A stretch of DNA of 5,747 nucleotides from Armatimonadota bacterium. GTDB lineage: Bacteria; Armatimonadota; Armatimonadia; Armatimonadales; Armatimonadaceae. Positions 1-5,711 of the stretch are shown here, piece by piece. The DNA lies in contig JACMMA010000458.1 in NCBI GenBank assembly GCA_014379275.1, forward strand, positions 1-5,747. The letters run 5' to 3'. Below the pieces are notes generated by a model. The model ran no database searches, was not told the DNA's origin, and worked only from the letters and a program-made list of their open reading frames with translations. The translations under genes and the position numbers were made by a program. Each line of letters opens with the position of its first letter. Position 1 is the stretch's first letter.

Positions 1-336
1 GCGAAAGCGGGCGGGACCATCCGTCAGTCGTATTACTGCACGCATCACAAAGACGCCAACTCGACGCACCGCAAGCCGGAACCGGGTATGATCCTCGAAG
101 CCGCCCGCGACCATGACCTTGACCTATCCCGCTCCGTTTTCGTCGGCGACACGGAAACCGACGCGCAGGCGGCACGCGCGGCGGGCGTCGGCACCTTCAT
201 ACTGGTATTATCCGGCAAGTTCGCAGGCCGCCCGGACGCCGCGACCGACCGAGGGCGTTTCCCCGTGCCCCCCGATCATGTTTGCGCCGACCTGTCCGAA
301 GCCGTCACCTGGATTGAAACGCACCAGAGTTTTTAA
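1..336 (+). CDS. gmhB: HAD-IIIA phosphatase, GmhB-like (D-glycero-D-manno-heptose 1,7-bisphosphate 7-phosphatase), 5' end missing
   Basis: The reading frame is open from base 1 to a TAA at 334-336, giving the last 111 residues; the N-terminal DxD nucleophile motif lies outside the window. Visible residues fit the HAD-IIIA family: a CTHH segment at residues 13-16, RKPEPGM at 24-30 with the motif III lysine (K25), and VFVGDTETD at about 46-54, the motif IV acidic cluster, followed by an AARAAGVGT stretch. GmhB removes the 7-phosphate of heptose bisphosphate in the cytoplasm during ADP-heptose synthesis for LPS core or S-layer glycans; the related HisB N-terminal domain (histidinol phosphatase) is the main alternative. 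The zinc loop is unusual: the usual CxH...CxC reads CxH...SxH with a short spacer, so two of the four expected cysteine or histidine ligand positions are changed. The stop codon overlaps the outer AA of the adjacent repeat, and the gene converges on the VIT-domain gene. Family assignment is firm; substrate is inferred. Confidence 0.8.
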   Translation, partial: AKAGGTIRQSYYCTHHKDANSTHRKPEPGMILEAARDHDLDLSRSVFVGDTETDAQAARAAGVGTFILVLSGKFAGRPDAATDRGRFPVPPDHVCADLSEAVTWIETHQSF

Positions 337-483
337 CCGCCAAGACGCCAAGGTAAGAGGGAAGGAAAAGAGATTTCAAAGTTGGGGCGTTCACCGAATG
401 TCTCGATAGCGGGCGGATTGTATTACCTCAAAAACTTTCTTTTCCTTCCCTCTTACCTTGGCGTTCTTGGCGTATTGGCGGTT
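335..483. repeat. Dispersed palindromic repeat, copy 1 (149 bp)
   Basis: The left end is AACCGCCAAGACGCCAAG (335-352), two 9-nt units. The right end (457-483) is its inverted form with three units: CTTGGCGTT, CTTGGCGTA and TTGGCGGTT. Inside these, a perfect 26-nt inverted repeat pairs 346-371 with 438-463, starting at CGCCAAGG on the left; a further AAAGTT (378-383) pairs with AACTTT (433-438), overlapping that stem by one base. The left arm interior is purine-rich and the right arm pyrimidine-rich. The central part of about 50 bases shows no gene. The outer AA forms part of the stop codon of the phosphatase gene on one side and of the VIT gene on the other, so the element is the entire intergenic region. 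It encodes nothing visible and resembles a REP- or MITE-like non-autonomous element. Copy 2 is at 4457-4554. Confidence 0.85.
346..463. terminator. Possible bidirectional terminator stem within repeat copy 1
   Basis: The perfect 26-bp inverted repeat (346-371 with 438-463) lies exactly between two convergent genes and would form a long RNA stem from either strand. It lacks a clean U-tract right after the stem, so it does not match a classic intrinsic terminator. A role in ending or protecting both convergent transcripts is inferred from position and symmetry only. Confidence 0.35.
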
Positions 484-3400
484 AATTCTTCCTTCTCGCC
501 ACGGTCACCTCGCCGATGGTTACGGTTTCTTTGTCCTGTGTCAGGCGGAGCGACAGAGATTGGCGTTTTTCGGTCGGGCGTCCCCAGTCGGTGAACACCG
601 TCGCCTGTACCGTGGTGCCCCCGGTTATCTTCTGTTCGCGGCTCCCGTAATAGTTGGTGCGGATGCGGTACTTGCCGCCCATGTTGCGCCGGACGAAATA
701 CTCCTCGGGACCGTAGCCCTGCGTGAAATCGTCCGACATGCGCCCGCCGATGGTCGTGCGGTTGTGGCTGTAGTAGCACTCCTCGCCGCTCGGTTCGAGT
801 ACATGCAGGTCCATGTCGGTGTTATCCGAGTCCCACGTCATCACGATGCGCAGGTCGCTTTCGGTGTTGCGCGCGAGGCGCGGGTCGAGCGGCACGACCA
901 GTTTCGCCGCCGTGCCGCCGGGGAGCCGTTTGGCGCGGGCGATGACGCGGTTCGCCTCGCTGAGTGCGATGTCGCTGATGCCCTCGAAGCGGTCCCAGCG
1001 GCTGACGGCGACCTTGTTGAACAGTTGCAACGCGCGATTGTAGTGCGCGACGGCTCCTGGCGGGTCGGTTTTCGCCAAGTAGTCGCCTCGGTCGGAAAGG
1101 GCGAGCGCGAGGTCGCGGAAACTTTGCGGCTCCTCCGGGCGCAGATCGGCGATCTGCTCGAACAGCGGGATCGCCTGGGTGGTGTGTCCCCATTGCGCCA
1201 GCCGGTGCGCGGCGATGCGGAGCAACGCGGCGTCTTCCAGACGCAGGTCGGCAATCCCGGTCAGGACCCGTACCGCAAGCACGTCCGCGCCGCGCCGGTG
1301 CAACTCCCCGGCGCAATCGAAGTAATATGCGGGCGTTTCCAGCCACGCCTCGCGCTCGGCGAGGTAGACCGCGTAGGCATCTTCCGCCGTTTTCGCTGCC
1401 GCCATCTTCTTCAGGTACGGTGCGTCCGGCGACCACGGCTTGATCGCGATGACGGCGGCGGGCACCGGGGGCGAAACGGTCGATTTGTTCCGTTTCGATG
1501 CCATTTCGACACTGATATACGCCAGTCTGTTGGCGCGGCTTTCGTCCCGTGTTCCGGTTCGCCCCCCCTGGATGTTTCCTCCGCCGACCGGTGCGCCACC
1601 GCCGCCGCCTGCCATGCCGAAGTAACTTTGCGTCCCGCCCGGCGCGGGGACGGAAGGTGCGAATTCTTGCGTTACCACCGGTCGCGGTGCCGATGAAGCA
1701 GGACGGACGGATGCCGACAACGCGGCGGATGAGGAGCCGTCACTCCTCATACCCTCCCGCTCGACTCGCTTCACATTCGGGCGGAAGCGGAAGTTTGTTG
1801 CGTACTTGAAATCGCGGCTCCACCAGTCGACGCGCTGGTTCCACCGCGTGACAGCCCGTTCCAGGCGGCTGTGCTCGTCAATACGGTTGACATAACCCCG
1901 CGTCTCCGAGCCCTTGACGTACCGCGCGTACAGGGATTTCCGGGTCCGTGCCGGGGCGATGTTGTATTGGAGGCACTGTTCCAGCGTTTCCAGAACCAGG
2001 AGCGACGTTCCCGGCGTCACGATGCCGAACTCCTGACCGATCCGGTGCAGGGTATCGCGGTTGCGCTTCGGCTCCACGCTCAGCGCGTCCGCCGTGCGTT
2101 GCGCCCAGACGTAGCCGACCAGCCCCGACGACGGCGCGTTCGGTTCCGGCTGGCGGACCGTGACGGTGCGCGTCGCTGTAGTTTTGCCGCCGGGATAGCC
2201 GTAGCGCAGGGTGAGCGTCGCCGTGTCCGACAGGAGACGCCCCGCGAGCGCGACGCCGTTCGCCGTTTTCACCGGCGCAACACCGGTCGCGGTCAGCCCT
2301 TCGACCTTGCCGTCGTCCGCCGTTGCCGACAGAAGCGAATAAGGCGATTCGCCGACCGTCCGCGCCAGTTCCCGGTCGCTTTCGGCGTCCCCATCCAGAT
2401 TCAGATAGTTGCCCCCCGACGCGGTCGCCGTGGCGCGAAGTAGGGTGCCGTTGCTCCGGCTGTCGCTGTTCACGATCCATATCGGCGCGTCGGCTTTCAT
2501 TACGCCGCCACTACCAAGCGTTTCCAACCCATCCGTAAAAGCCACCCAGTAATCCATCTGCGTGTCGGATTCCGGCGTACCCGTCAACAGCGTATTCCGG
2601 TACGTCGTGCCGCCGTCGAGTGGTTGTTTGCGCAGGAACGCGATCAACTCGGTCGCGTCGCCGTCCGCGACGGCGAACGTGCCGCCCGGTTCCGGCTTGT
2701 CGCGCAAGAGCGTGACGCTCACCGCCGTATCGCGCCACTTGTCGCGGGCGAGCGTTTCGAGGAAGCGTAGTTCCCGCTCGAGGTTCGCCGTGCGGCGCGA
2801 CAGGGAGGCGTCCCATAGCAACCCGACGCGGCGACCGGAGCGCACGACCGGCGTGTCGTTCGCCGGGGCGGGCGTCTGCTCCAGCACGGCGAAATACGTC
2901 TCCTTCGTACCACTCGGCTTGGTGAACGTTTCGGCGATCACCCCGCCCTGCAGTGCTTGTGATTTGTCCGTTCGCACCCGGACGACCATGTCCCCGTTGA
3001 CGGCGACGTTTTCCAGCGTCTTGGAAAGATTCCCTGTCGTCTCCTCGCGCATCAGGTCGCGGTCCGTGCCGCCCAATGTGAGTGTCGCCGGGGCGTCGGA
3101 CTCCACTTTTACCGAAAGAAGCGGCACAGTCTGGTTCCAGCGGAGCGGGAGCGAGACGCGGCTTTCGCCCGCGCCGGTTGCCGTCGCCTCGGATGTGAAC
3201 GACAAACGCACGGTGCGGGTGCCGTTCGCCGGGAGCGGGTAGATGCGGGTGCGGAAGTTGTTTCCTTGCGTCTGCTCGACCAGTCCGGGGTCTACGCCTT
3301 TGCGTGCCTCGGTTTCGAACACGACCCGCGCTTCTTCCTTCGGGACCGGGACGGCGTCGGCCATTTCGCCGTCCACGTCCAGCGCGTACCCCGAGAGCGC

Positions 3401-3721
3401 GGCACCCTCGGGGAGCGGGAACGCGAGTTCGCCCTCCAGAATCTGGTCCGTTTTGTTGCGGAATGTCAGCGTGACCGTGGTGCGCATCAGCGGACCGATG
3501 ATCCGCAGGTCCACCTGCGCCTTTTCGATGGCGACGGCTTCGGTGTTCTTCGGCGCGTCGGGCACGGAAAGGATCGGCGGGGGTTGCGGAGGGGGCGACC
3601 CGGAAGGCATCGGCAGGGGCGTTTGTGCCGCCTGCGAACTTGGCAAGGCGGCGTAAGCGGCGGCGACGGCGCAAACGGTCGCCGATAAAGCGACAACGGC
3701 AAAGGTGTTCGGACGGGTCAT
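482..3721 (-). CDS. Exported VIT / VWA / TPR-like / DUF2135 multidomain protein, 1079 aa
   Basis: The start is the ATG at 3721-3719, preceded on the reverse strand by GGAG with a 7-nt spacer. Residues 1-24 look like a signal peptide with a hydrophobic run and an AYA end (22-24), followed by a proline-rich stretch (34-50), so the protein is probably periplasmic or cell-surface. Residues about 55-185 match the VIT (vault / inter-alpha-trypsin) domain, including the FPLPEGAALSGY core. A VWA-like domain follows (about 297-445) with an apparently intact MIDAS metal site: DASLS at 304-308, TT at 372-373 and FTDG with D397. A serine/glycine/proline-rich linker occupies about 660-725. Helical TPR-like repeats span about 775-910, and a C-terminal DUF2135 (YfaP-like) domain covers about 953-1075, with MTWDSDNTDMDLHVLEPSGE and YGPEEYF. 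The family has no settled biochemical role; ligand or protein binding at the envelope is inferred from the VWA and TPR parts. Its stop codon overlaps repeat copy 1. Domain calls are by eye. Confidence 0.93.
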   Translation of the reverse strand: MTRPNTFAVVALSATVCAVAAAYAALPSSQAAQTPLPMPSGSPPPQPPPILSVPDAPKNTEAVAIEKAQVDLRIIGPLMRTTVTLTFRNKTDQILEGELAFPLPEGAALSGYALDVDGEMADAVPVPKEEARVVFETEARKGVDPGLVEQTQGNNFRTRIYPLPANGTRTVRLSFTSEATATGAGESRVSLPLRWNQTVPLLSVKVESDAPATLTLGGTDRDLMREETTGNLSKTLENVAVNGDMVVRVRTDKSQALQGGVIAETFTKPSGTKETYFAVLEQTPAPANDTPVVRSGRRVGLLWDASLSRRTANLERELRFLETLARDKWRDTAVSVTLLRDKPEPGGTFAVADGDATELIAFLRKQPLDGGTTYRNTLLTGTPESDTQMDYWVAFTDGLETLGSGGVMKADAPIWIVNSDSRSNGTLLRATATASGGNYLNLDGDAESDRELARTVGESPYSLLSATADDGKVEGLTATGVAPVKTANGVALAGRLLSDTATLTLRYGYPGGKTTATRTVTVRQPEPNAPSSGLVGYVWAQRTADALSVEPKRNRDTLHRIGQEFGIVTPGTSLLVLETLEQCLQYNIAPARTRKSLYARYVKGSETRGYVNRIDEHSRLERAVTRWNQRVDWWSRDFKYATNFRFRPNVKRVEREGMRSDGSSSAALSASVRPASSAPRPVVTQEFAPSVPAPGGTQSYFGMAGGGGGAPVGGGNIQGGRTGTRDESRANRLAYISVEMASKRNKSTVSPPVPAAVIAIKPWSPDAPYLKKMAAAKTAEDAYAVYLAEREAWLETPAYYFDCAGELHRRGADVLAVRVLTGIADLRLEDAALLRIAAHRLAQWGHTTQAIPLFEQIADLRPEEPQSFRDLALALSDRGDYLAKTDPPGAVAHYNRALQLFNKVAVSRWDRFEGISDIALSEANRVIARAKRLPGGTAAKLVVPLDPRLARNTESDLRIVMTWDSDNTDMDLHVLEPSGEECYYSHNRTTIGGRMSDDFTQGYGPEEYFVRRNMGGKYRIRTNYYGSREQKITGGTTVQATVFTDWGRPTEKRQSLSLRLTQDKETVTIGEVTVARRKN

Positions 3722-3728
3722 CGTGGTT

Positions 3729-3732
3729 CTCC
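3729..3732 (-). promoter_or_regulatory. Shine-Dalgarno site of the VIT-domain gene
   Basis: On the reverse strand, GGAG lies 7 nt before the ATG at 3721. This supports that start over the out-of-frame ATG at 3749, whose frame only shadows the gene. Confidence 0.75.
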
Positions 3733-3816
3733 AGACGTGCGGTTTTCAACTATCGGCATGTTAGACCGGCATCACCGGGCATTTCTTCACGGCGATTTCG
3801 TCGCCCTATAGAACAG

Positions 3817-3845
3817 TTGTTTTCCGCTCTGTTTTTTGATATGAT
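3817..3845 (+). promoter_or_regulatory. Sigma-70-like promoter reading toward thpR
   Basis: TTGTTT at 3817-3822 (-35, four of six consensus bases) and TATGAT at 3840-3845 (-10, five of six) are separated by 17 bp, the optimal spacing. Transcription would start near 3852, giving a leader of about 40 nt before the thpR ATG. It lies in an AT-rich patch inside otherwise GC-rich DNA and in the divergent gap between the VIT gene and thpR, where a promoter is expected. Predicted by eye only. Confidence 0.6.
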
Positions 3846-3855
3846 GGAAGGCATA

Positions 3856-3873
3856 CGGGGATTGTAATCCCCG
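3856..3873. promoter_or_regulatory. Perfect inverted repeat in the thpR leader (operator or hairpin candidate)
   Basis: CGGGGATTGTAATCCCCG has two perfect 8-nt arms around a GT centre. It begins about 10 bp after the predicted -10 box, at the start of the expected transcript. As DNA it could be a repressor operator. As RNA the 2-nt loop is too tight, but a shorter stem with a larger loop could form. No regulator is encoded nearby, so its role is open. Confidence 0.45.
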
Positions 3874-3891
3874 ACCCGACAACACCAACTT

Positions 3892-4458
3892 ATGCGCCTA
3901 TTCACCTGCCTGCCCCTCGCCCCCGACATCCGCGACGCCGTTTCTACTGTGCAAAATCGACTTATCGCCACCGGCGCGAATATTCGATGGGTCGAGCCGG
4001 AAAACTTCCACTTAACGGTATCCTTTATCGGTGATATCGCGGACCCGTCCCTGCTGCCGGAGGTCGCCACCGCTTGCGCGTCTATCGCCGCCGAAACCGC
4101 GCCTTTCCGGTTCCGGGTCACCGGGGTCAGTGTCTTTCCGAAGCGCGGCGACGTGATCAAAACAGTGCTGCTTACCGTGATCGACGGGGCGGAGCCGTGG
4201 AAAGAGTTGGTCCGCCGCTCGGAGCCGTGGCTGTCGCCGTTCGGCGCGAAGCGCGAAGGCGGCCTCGCGGCGCACGTGACCCTCGGGCGGGTCAAGGGCG
4301 GCGAGAATTTGCCGGAGCTGAAAGCCGCGATAGAGCGCGAAGCAAAAACCGACTGCGGCGAGCAGATCGCGGACCGGATCATTTTGATGGAAAGTGTTCT
4401 CAATATAGCCCCCGCTGCCTACACCGAGCGCGGCGAATGGCGATTTACCGGAGTCTAA
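3892..4458 (+). CDS. thpR: RNA 2',3'-cyclic phosphodiesterase (2'-5' RNA ligase family, ThpR/LigT)
   Basis: This 188-residue protein has the size and both signature motifs of the 2H phosphoesterase superfamily: HLTV at 40-43 (H40, T42) and HVTL at 128-131 (H128, T130), the two catalytic HxTx motifs. Other family marks are the N-terminal MRLFTCLPL start, the RWVEPENFHLTVSFIGD block, GVSVFPKRG (78-86), and the C-terminal ILMESVLNIAPAAYTERGEW segment. The enzyme opens RNA 2',3'-cyclic phosphates in the cytoplasm; the in vivo role is not well settled, and 2'-5' ligation is known from in vitro work on the family. No clear Shine-Dalgarno precedes the ATG at 3892, but the family-typical N terminus supports this start. 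The gene precedes recA in the same direction with a 127-bp gap filled mostly by repeat copy 2; thpR next to recA is a recurrent bacterial order. Its TAA stop (4456-4458) overlaps that repeat. Confidence 0.95.
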   Translation: MRLFTCLPLAPDIRDAVSTVQNRLIATGANIRWVEPENFHLTVSFIGDIADPSLLPEVATACASIAAETAPFRFRVTGVSVFPKRGDVIKTVLLTVIDGAEPWKELVRRSEPWLSPFGAKREGGLAAHVTLGRVKGGENLPELKAAIEREAKTDCGEQIADRIILMESVLNIAPAAYTERGEWRFTGV

Positions 4459-4554
4459 CCGCCAAGACGCCAAGATCGGAGGAAAGAAGAGATTTTCAAG
4501 ATTTCTTCTATTTCTCCTTTCTCTGACCTTGGCGTTCTTGGCGTCTTGGCGGTT
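4457..4554. repeat. Dispersed palindromic repeat, copy 2 (98 bp)
   Basis: The left end AACCGCCAAGACGCCAAG (4457-4474) is identical to that of copy 1. The right end carries its exact inverse, CTTGGCGTCTTGGCGGTT (4537-4554), preceded by one extra CTTGGCGTT unit (4528-4536). The last 29 bases (4526-4554) match 455-483 of copy 1 with a single difference. Between the arms lies a purine-rich stretch followed by a pyrimidine-rich stretch that pair imperfectly. Both copies share a near-identical AGATTT(T)CAA segment on the left side, which shows they are related beyond the ends. The copy has the same orientation as copy 1. Its left AA forms part of the thpR stop codon and its right end lies 31 bp before the recA ATG. 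Confidence 0.87.
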
Positions 4555-4570
4555 CAAAAAAGTATAAAAT
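4538..4570 (+). promoter_or_regulatory. Weak candidate promoter for recA at the repeat edge
   Basis: An AT-rich stretch with TATAAA (4563-4568) and TAAAAT (4565-4570) lies just upstream of the recA ribosome binding site and could act as a -10 box. The nearest -35-like TTGGCG (4538-4543) is inside the repeat arm, with a 19-bp gap that is longer than ideal. Transcription from TATAAA would start very close to the Shine-Dalgarno, leaving a very short leader. Readthrough from thpR is the alternative. I see no LexA-type dyad (CTGT-N8-ACAG or GAAC-N4-GTTC) here. Confidence 0.3.
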
Positions 4571-4573
4571 AAC

Positions 4574-4578
4574 AGGAG
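4574..4578 (+). promoter_or_regulatory. Shine-Dalgarno site of recA
   Basis: AGGAG lies 7 nt before the ATG at 4586. It selects that ATG over the in-frame TTG at 4580, which is only one base beyond the site. Confidence 0.85.
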
Positions 4579-4585
4579 TTTGTAT

Positions 4586-5641
4586 ATGTCAACAGAAAAA
4601 GAATCTAAAGCGTTAGATATCACGGTTTCCGCGCTGGAAAAACAGTTCGGTAAAGGCTCGATCATGCGGCTCGGCGACAAGGCGAAATTGGGCGGCGTGG
4701 AAGCGATCCCGACCGGCTCGCTCGCGCTCGATATCGCGCTGGGCATCGGCGGCATTCCGAAAGGGCGCGTGACGGAGATTTATGGCGCGGAATCGTCGGG
4801 TAAAACCACGGTCGCTATGCAGATCGTTGCACAGGCGCAGATGCAGGGCGGTATCGCGGCATTTATAGACGCCGAGCACGCCGTAGACCCGGTCTATGCG
4901 CGTAACATCGGCGTCGATATCGACAACCTGTTGATCTCGCAACCATCCACCGGGGAAGAGGCACTGGAAGTCATGGACGCCTTGATCCGCTCCAACGCGG
5001 TCTCGCTCGTCGTGCTAGACTCGGTCGCCGCACTGGTGCCGAAGGCGGAAATCGAGGGTGACATGGGCGCGAGCCTTCCCGGCATGCAGGCGCGTTTGAT
5101 GAGTCAGGCACTGCGCAAGATCACCGGCTCGCTCAACAAAACCAACACGGCGGCGATCTTCATCAACCAGATCCGTGAAAAGATCGGCGTCATGTTCGGC
5201 AACCCGGAAACCCAGCCCGGCGGACGCGCCCTGAAATTCTATTCGTCGGTTCGCATGGACGTTCGCCGCACGGAAACGCTGAAACTCGGCAACGACCAGG
5301 TCGGCATCCGAACCCGTGTCAAAGTCGTCAAGAATAAGGTCGCGCCGCCGTTCAAACAGGCGGAGTTCGACATCATGTTCGGGCAGGGCATTTCGCGCTC
5401 CGGCTCTATCATCGATATCGGCACCGAACTGAACGTGATCGCCAAAGCCGGTGCGTTCTACTCGTACAAAGGCGAGCGGCTCGGGCAGGGACGCGAGAAC
5501 GCGAAGAAGTTCCTCGAAGAGCGCAAGGACATGATGGACACCATCGAGAACGAGATCAAGAACGGCGACGCGGCGAAGGAAGCCCTCGCCCTCGGCGTTT
5601 CCGGCGGCGCGGGCGAACCGGTAGAGGAAGACGAAGAATAG
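4586..5641 (+). CDS. recA: Recombinase RecA
   Basis: The 351-residue product is full length for bacterial RecA. It binds single-stranded DNA as an ATP-dependent filament, drives homologous pairing and strand exchange, and in most bacteria activates LexA self-cleavage. Visible marks are the N-terminal helix ending in KQFGKGSIMRLGD (19-31), Walker A GAESSGKTT (67-75), catalytic E97 within DAEHA, Walker B LVVLDS (141-146), loop L1 with EGDMGASLPGMQAR (157-170), and loop L2 with NQIREKIGVMFGNPETQPGG (194-213), then the ALKFYSSVR core and an acidic tail ending EPVEEDEE. No intein or frameshift is present. The start is the ATG with a well-spaced AGGAG; adding the upstream TTG would give two extra residues. 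It follows thpR in the same direction. No SOS box was recognised upstream, so SOS control is unproven. The last 11 codons and stop are mirrored on the other strand at the window edge. Confidence 0.99.
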   Translation: MSTEKESKALDITVSALEKQFGKGSIMRLGDKAKLGGVEAIPTGSLALDIALGIGGIPKGRVTEIYGAESSGKTTVAMQIVAQAQMQGGIAAFIDAEHAVDPVYARNIGVDIDNLLISQPSTGEEALEVMDALIRSNAVSLVVLDSVAALVPKAEIEGDMGASLPGMQARLMSQALRKITGSLNKTNTAAIFINQIREKIGVMFGNPETQPGGRALKFYSSVRMDVRRTETLKLGNDQVGIRTRVKVVKNKVAPPFKQAEFDIMFGQGISRSGSIIDIGTELNVIAKAGAFYSYKGERLGQGRENAKKFLEERKDMMDTIENEIKNGDAAKEALALGVSGGAGEPVEEDEE

Positions 5642-5649
5642 GCGCGTGC

Positions 5650-5703
5650 AAAACGAGGGATGCCCCCGGTCTCCGCGCGGAGACCGGGGGCATCCCTCGT
5701 TTT
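5650..5703 (+). terminator. Intrinsic terminator of recA
   Basis: Starting 9 bp after the recA stop, AAAA, a very GC-rich 23-nt arm (including GCCCCCGGTCTCC), its inverse and TTTT form a stem that can close on a 4-nt GCGC loop, followed by a four-base T-tract (5700-5703). The A-tract on the left would let it work on both strands. Position and form fit a rho-independent terminator. Since the right arm is part of the mirrored region, some of its perfection may be artefactual. Confidence 0.7.
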
Positions 5704-5711
5704 GCACGCGC

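Noticed and set aside
457..483. Short 9-nt tandem units as a CRISPR-like array
   Set aside because: The units are only 9 nt, directly abutting, without spacers, and arranged as inverted ends of one element.
458..1696. Long forward open frame (412 codons) opposite the VIT gene
   Set aside because: It is antisense to a well-supported domain-rich gene, begins inside the repeat, and its product is arginine-rich with no recognisable motif, as expected from shadow frames in GC-rich DNA.
3662..3721. Lipoprotein signal in the VIT protein (ATVC around residue 17)
   Set aside because: The residue before the cysteine is valine rather than G, A or S, and the hydrophobic run continues past the cysteine, which fits an ordinary signal peptide better.
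2511..3749. Reverse open frame of 412 codons starting upstream of the VIT start
   Set aside because: It is in another frame of the same strand over the VIT gene, with low-complexity arginine-rich translation. The VIT frame has the signal peptide, the domains and a ribosome binding site.
3750..4403. Reverse open frame opposite thpR
   Set aside because: It is antisense to thpR, whose two HxTx motifs and family-typical length are clear, and its own translation shows no family features.
4580..4582. TTG as the recA start
   Set aside because: It lies one base after AGGAG, too close for initiation, whereas the ATG at 4586 has a 7-nt spacer and gives a usual RecA N terminus.
4526..4586. LexA / SOS box upstream of recA
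   Set aside because: Neither CTGT-N8-ACAG nor GAAC-N4-GTTC spacing could be found. A lineage-specific motif cannot be excluded, but nothing supports one.
5015..5707. Reverse open frame over the end of recA
   Set aside because: It is antisense to recA and begins inside the mirrored palindrome, so its start context is probably artefactual.
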